From JACQXM01 sp964569425 (GTDB taxonomy: Bacteria; Planctomycetota; Phycisphaerae; UBA1845), in the NCBI GenBank assembly GCA_964569425.1, contig CAZMVD010000156.1:1-9084 (forward strand): a DNA stretch of 9,084 nt, given 5' to 3'. This document shows, piece by piece, positions 7,420-9,084 of the stretch. The notes under the pieces were generated by a model. The model was not told the DNA's origin. It searched no databases and worked only from the letters and a program-made list of their open reading frames with translations. A program made the position numbers and the translations under genes. Every line of letters begins with the position of its first letter. Position 1 is the stretch's first letter.

Positions 7420-7561
7420 AGGCGAGAGGCGAGAGAAGGCACGAAGCCACGGAGCCACGCAGGCGCGAAGTGAATGCGGTAGGCGAGAGGCGAGCGAACG
7501 TTGAAACGTCGAAACGGCGAAACCGGCCATCGCCAATCGGCAATCCGAAATCCGCAATCGA
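7420..7561. repeat. Cluster of short direct repeats upstream of the parS array
   Basis: AGGCGAGAGGCGAG occurs at 7420-7433 and again at 7481-7494. Three 8-base units beginning GAAAC lie head to tail at 7503-7526 (GAAACGTC, GAAACGGC, GAAACCGG). Four 7-base units close to CAATCCG run from 7534 to 7561. Such low-complexity text is, as I recall, common between genes in some planctomycetes; no function is claimed. Confidence 0.7.
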
Positions 7562-7627
7562 ATGGGTCCTATAATATTTTGTCCGATAACTCCGCGCCTC
7601 ACGCATAAAATAACTGGCGCGGACCTG

Positions 7628-7661
7628 GCACAAACGTGTTTCACGTGAAACAAGCTTGCGC
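7628..7661. other. parS: parS copy 1 (exact core)
   Basis: The core TGTTTCACGTGAAACA at 7637-7652 is an exact match to the consensus. The outer arms are GCACAA (7628-7633) and TTGCGC (7656-7661). Confidence 0.9.
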
Positions 7662-7695
7662 ATTTCACAACCCTGGCGCCTCCCGGACCGCCCCC

Positions 7696-7729
7696 GCACA
7701 AGACTGTTTCACGTGAAACAACGTTGCAA
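7696..7729. other. parS: parS copy 2 (exact core)
   Basis: The core TGTTTCACGTGAAACA at 7705-7720 is exact. The outer arms are GCACAA (7696-7701) and the diverged TTGCAA (7724-7729), where the right arm runs into the 8-base tandem repeat. Confidence 0.9.
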
Positions 7730-7767
7730 GGCAACAAGGCAACAAGGCAACGAGGCAGCAAGGCGAG
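7728..7767. repeat. Five tandem 8-bp units between parS copies 2 and 3
   Basis: AAGGCAAC is repeated exactly three times (7728-7735, 7736-7743, 7744-7751), then continues as GAGGCAGC (7752-7759) and AAGGCGAG (7760-7767). It begins inside the right arm of parS copy 2. It may be replication slippage or a spacer element. Confidence 0.85.
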
Positions 7768-7775
7768 GTTCCCCA

Positions 7776-7809
7776 GCGCAAGCCCGTTTCACGTGAAACA
7801 ACGTTGCGC
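7776..7809. other. parS: parS copy 3 (one edge mismatch)
   Basis: The core GTTTCACGTGAAAC at 7786-7799 is intact; the base before it is C instead of T. Both outer arms are perfect: GCGCAA (7776-7781) and TTGCGC (7804-7809). The right arm overlaps the left arm of copy 4. Confidence 0.88.
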
Positions 7810-7839
7810 AAACCTGTTTCGCGCGAAACACGTTTGCGC
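7806..7839. other. parS: parS copy 4 (symmetric variant, CGCGCG centre)
   Basis: TGTTTCGCGCGAAACA at 7815-7830 differs from the consensus at two positions that mirror each other, so the palindrome stays perfect. The outer arms are perfect: GCGCAA (7806-7811) and TTGCGC (7834-7839). Copies 3 and 4 are joined through TTGCGCAA (7804-7811), with centres only 30 bases apart. It could be a second-affinity ParB site or a site for another factor. Confidence 0.7.
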
Positions 7840-7850
7840 GACCCCCCAAA

Positions 7851-7869
7851 CCCCCCTTGGCAAGGGGGG
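7851..7869. repeat. GC-rich inverted repeat within the parS array
   Basis: CCCCCCTTGGCAAGGGGGG can fold as an 8-base-pair stem with a 3-base loop. No U-run follows on the plus strand and only a short TTT follows on the minus strand, so it is not a standard terminator. It lies 12 bases after parS unit 4. Confidence 0.6.
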
Positions 7870-7900
7870 CGGACGGGAAGAACTCCCGGCCCGCAGCCCG

Positions 7901-7934
7901 GCGCAGGACCGTTTCACGTGAAACAAGGTTGCGC
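7901..7934. other. parS: parS copy 5 (one edge mismatch)
   Basis: The core GTTTCACGTGAAAC at 7911-7924 is intact with C instead of T before it. The outer arms are GCGCAG (7901-7906) and TTGCGC (7929-7934). Confidence 0.88.
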
Positions 7935-7981
7935 CATTCACAGCCATTTCGGCGTTTCGGTTTTCAGCTTTTGGCTTTCTC

Positions 7982-8015
7982 ACGCAAGACTGTTTCACGT
8001 GAAACATGTTTGCGC
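7982..8015. other. parS: parS copy 6 (exact core)
   Basis: The core TGTTTCACGTGAAACA at 7991-8006 is exact. The outer arms are ACGCAA (7982-7987) and TTGCGC (8010-8015). It is the copy nearest glyA, ending about 207 bases before its start codon. Confidence 0.9.
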
Positions 8016-8151
8016 CGGGCAAGGTTTTCCGCTTTGGGCGTTTCTGCCGCACCACCGTTGATCCGTTTGCGCCGCGGATCCAGCGCGCGCCCATGATGAT
8101 CTTTCCTGCCGGCGTTACGGTATGGGTGCCCGCCGCCGGGCCCGCCGTGGA

Positions 8152-8180
8152 TTGCATTTCCGCCCGTTCGGCGCTAAGGT
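8152..8180 (+). promoter_or_regulatory. Weak candidate promoter for glyA
   Basis: TTGCAT (8152-8157) and TAAGGT (8175-8180) are 17 bases apart; each matches the sigma70 consensus at 3 of 6 positions. It would place the transcript start about 35 bases before the glyA ATG. No riboswitch-like structure was recognised in 8016-8222. Confidence 0.25.
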
Positions 8181-8222
8181 GTTCCCCGTTGTCGCTGGAT
8201 ACGATCCAATCGAGGTGCTCCG

Positions 8223-9084
8223 ATGTCCATCGCCGCCAAGGCCCGTTTCGAGGCCGTCGCCGCCGTTGATCCTGAGATTCTCCCCGCGCTGCAGGCCGAG
8301 GTCCGCCGCCAGCAGGAGACCATCGAGCTGATCGCTTCCGAGAACCATGTTTCCCAGGCGGTGCTCGAGGCGCTGGGCTCGGTGTTCACCAACAAGTACG
8401 CCGAGGGCTACCCCGGCAAGCGCTATTACGGCGGCTGCGAGAACATGGACGCGGTGGAGGACCTCGCTCGCCAACGCGCCAAGAAGCTGTTCGCCTGCGA
8501 CCACGCCAACGTCCAGCCGCACTCCGGAAGCCAGGCTAACGCTGCGGTGTACCTGGCGGCGCTGCAGCCCGGTGACACGATTCTGTCGCTCGACCTGGCG
8601 CACGGCGGGCACCTTTCGCACGGGCTCAAGGTCAACATGAGCGGGCTGCTCTACCGCATCGTCGCCTACGGCGTGGACCGCAAGAACGAGCAGTTCGACT
8701 TCGCCGAGATCCGCCGGCTGGCGCGCGAGCACAAGCCCAAACTGATCATCTCCGGCGCCTCGGCCTATCCGCGGACCATCGACTTCGACACGTTTTCCGA
8801 AATCGCCGCCGATGTGGGCGCGCTACACATGGCCGACATCGCCCACATTGCGGGCATGGTGGCCGTGGGTCTGCACCCCAGCCCCGTGCCCACGGCCGCG
8901 TTCGTGACCAGCACGACGCACAAGACGCTGCGCGGCCCGCGCGGGGGGCTGATCCTGTGCAAAGAGGAGCACGCGAAGATCATCGACTCGCGCATCTTTC
9001 CCGGCAGCCAGGGCGGCCCGCTGATGCACTGCATCGCGGCGAAGGCGGTCGCTTTCGCGGAGGCGCTCAAACCCTCTTTCAAAG
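8223..9084 (+). CDS. glyA: GlyA, serine hydroxymethyltransferase (N-terminal two thirds, cut by window edge)
   Basis: This PLP enzyme interconverts serine and glycine with tetrahydrofolate and supplies 5,10-methylene-THF, the main one-carbon source for purine and thymidylate synthesis. 287 of roughly 415-420 expected residues are visible. Landmarks are LIASEN (36-41), NKYAEGYPGKRYYGG (57-71), QPHSGSQAN (98-106), ADIAHIAG with the PLP-contacting Asp205 and His208, and TTHKTLRGPRGG with the Schiff-base Lys234, all shifted by about 5 residues from the E. coli enzyme. The reading frame is intact. The start ATG has GAGG at 8212-8215, 7 bases upstream. It is cytoplasmic. It lies immediately to the right of the parS array; ParB spreading could reach it, but an effect on expression is only a possibility. 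Confidence 0.95.
   Translation, partial: MSIAAKARFEAVAAVDPEILPALQAEVRRQQETIELIASENHVSQAVLEALGSVFTNKYAEGYPGKRYYGGCENMDAVEDLARQRAKKLFACDHANVQPHSGSQANAAVYLAALQPGDTILSLDLAHGGHLSHGLKVNMSGLLYRIVAYGVDRKNEQFDFAEIRRLAREHKPKLIISGASAYPRTIDFDTFSEIAADVGALHMADIAHIAGMVAVGLHPSPVPTAAFVTSTTHKTLRGPRGGLILCKEEHAKIIDSRIFPGSQGGPLMHCIAAKAVAFAEALKPSFK

Larger units (their letters stand above)
7628..8015. other. parS: parS centromere array (six ParB-binding palindromes)
   Basis: Six palindromes matching the bacterial ParB-binding consensus TGTTTCACGTGAAACA lie within 388 bp, with centres 68, 80, 30, 95 and 81 bases apart. ParB clamps load at parS and spread along flanking DNA to form the partition complex moved by ParA. 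Chromosomal parS sites usually cluster near oriC, so the origin may be close. All six copies carry longer arms near GCGCAA and TTGCGC, making units of 34 bp. The parA and parB genes are not in the window. The identification rests on exact sequence match and multiplicity. Confidence 0.9.
7358..8222. other. 865-bp gene-free region holding the parS array and short repeats
   Basis: No real gene is supported. The small open frames here read through the parS copies (giving spurious peptides with FHVK or VSRET) and have no family features. The region contains, in order: short tandem repeats (7420-7561); an AT-rich island with a perfect TATAAT at 7570-7575 but no -35 box 17 bases upstream; the six parS copies (7628-8015) with low-complexity DNA between them; and about 200 bp of glyA upstream DNA. 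Confidence 0.8.

Noticed and set aside
7628..8015. CRISPR array
   Set aside because: Repeats are self-complementary, spacing is irregular (30 to 95 bases), and the intervening DNA is low-complexity rather than uniform spacers; the core matches parS exactly.
7789..8157. Small open frames across the parS array
   Set aside because: They owe their length to the parS palindromes, which read as FHVK or VSRET in different frames; no start signal or family feature supports them.

Overview
The window is GC-rich DNA, most likely from a bacterium of the Planctomycetota (a Phycisphaerae-like lineage is my best guess, not proven). The reasons are a large secreted beta-helix protein ending in a dockerin-like calcium repeat, a second secreted protein with a VPTL/IPTL-type C-terminal sorting signal, a PurL with PurS-like domains fused at its N-terminus, and intergenic DNA rich in short text-like repeats. 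No rRNA, tRNA, CRISPR array or transposase was seen.

Layout from left to right: (1) 1-772, minus strand, the N-terminal 257 residues of purL (purine synthesis), running off the left edge. (2) 926-2113, plus strand, a complete FIST-domain sensory protein, divergent from purL across a 153-bp gap. (3) 2114-2528, a non-coding leader containing the best sigma70-like promoter of the window. (4) 2529-6296, plus strand, a 1255-residue secreted multidomain protein: signal peptide, beta-rich module, alpha/beta hydrolase with a GHSMGG nucleophile elbow, a second copy of the beta-rich module, right-handed beta-helix, and dockerin-like repeat. (5) 6299-7357, minus strand, a 352-residue secreted protein with a VPTL-type C-terminal anchor, convergent with gene 4 so that both stop codons lie inside one 8-bp palindrome. 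(6) 7358-8222, 865 bp without a gene. (7) 8223-9084, plus strand, the first 287 residues of glyA (serine hydroxymethyltransferase), running off the right edge.

The most striking feature is region 6. Between 7628 and 8015 it holds six copies of the parS centromere palindrome bound by ParB. Three are exact TGTTTCACGTGAAACA, two differ at one edge base, and one is a symmetric variant with a CGCGCG centre. Every copy sits in a longer 34-bp imperfect palindrome with outer arms close to GCGCAA and TTGCGC. Copies 3 and 4 share part of an outer arm. I infer a compact chromosome (or large replicon) partition centromere, which usually implies that the replication origin is not far away. The parA and parB genes are not in this window.

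Functionally, purL and glyA are ordinary one-carbon/purine housekeeping genes that bracket an accessory segment coding for exported proteins. The two exported proteins carry different C-terminal modules (dockerin-like versus VPTL-CTERM) and may both act at the cell surface, but nothing in the sequence shows that they work together.
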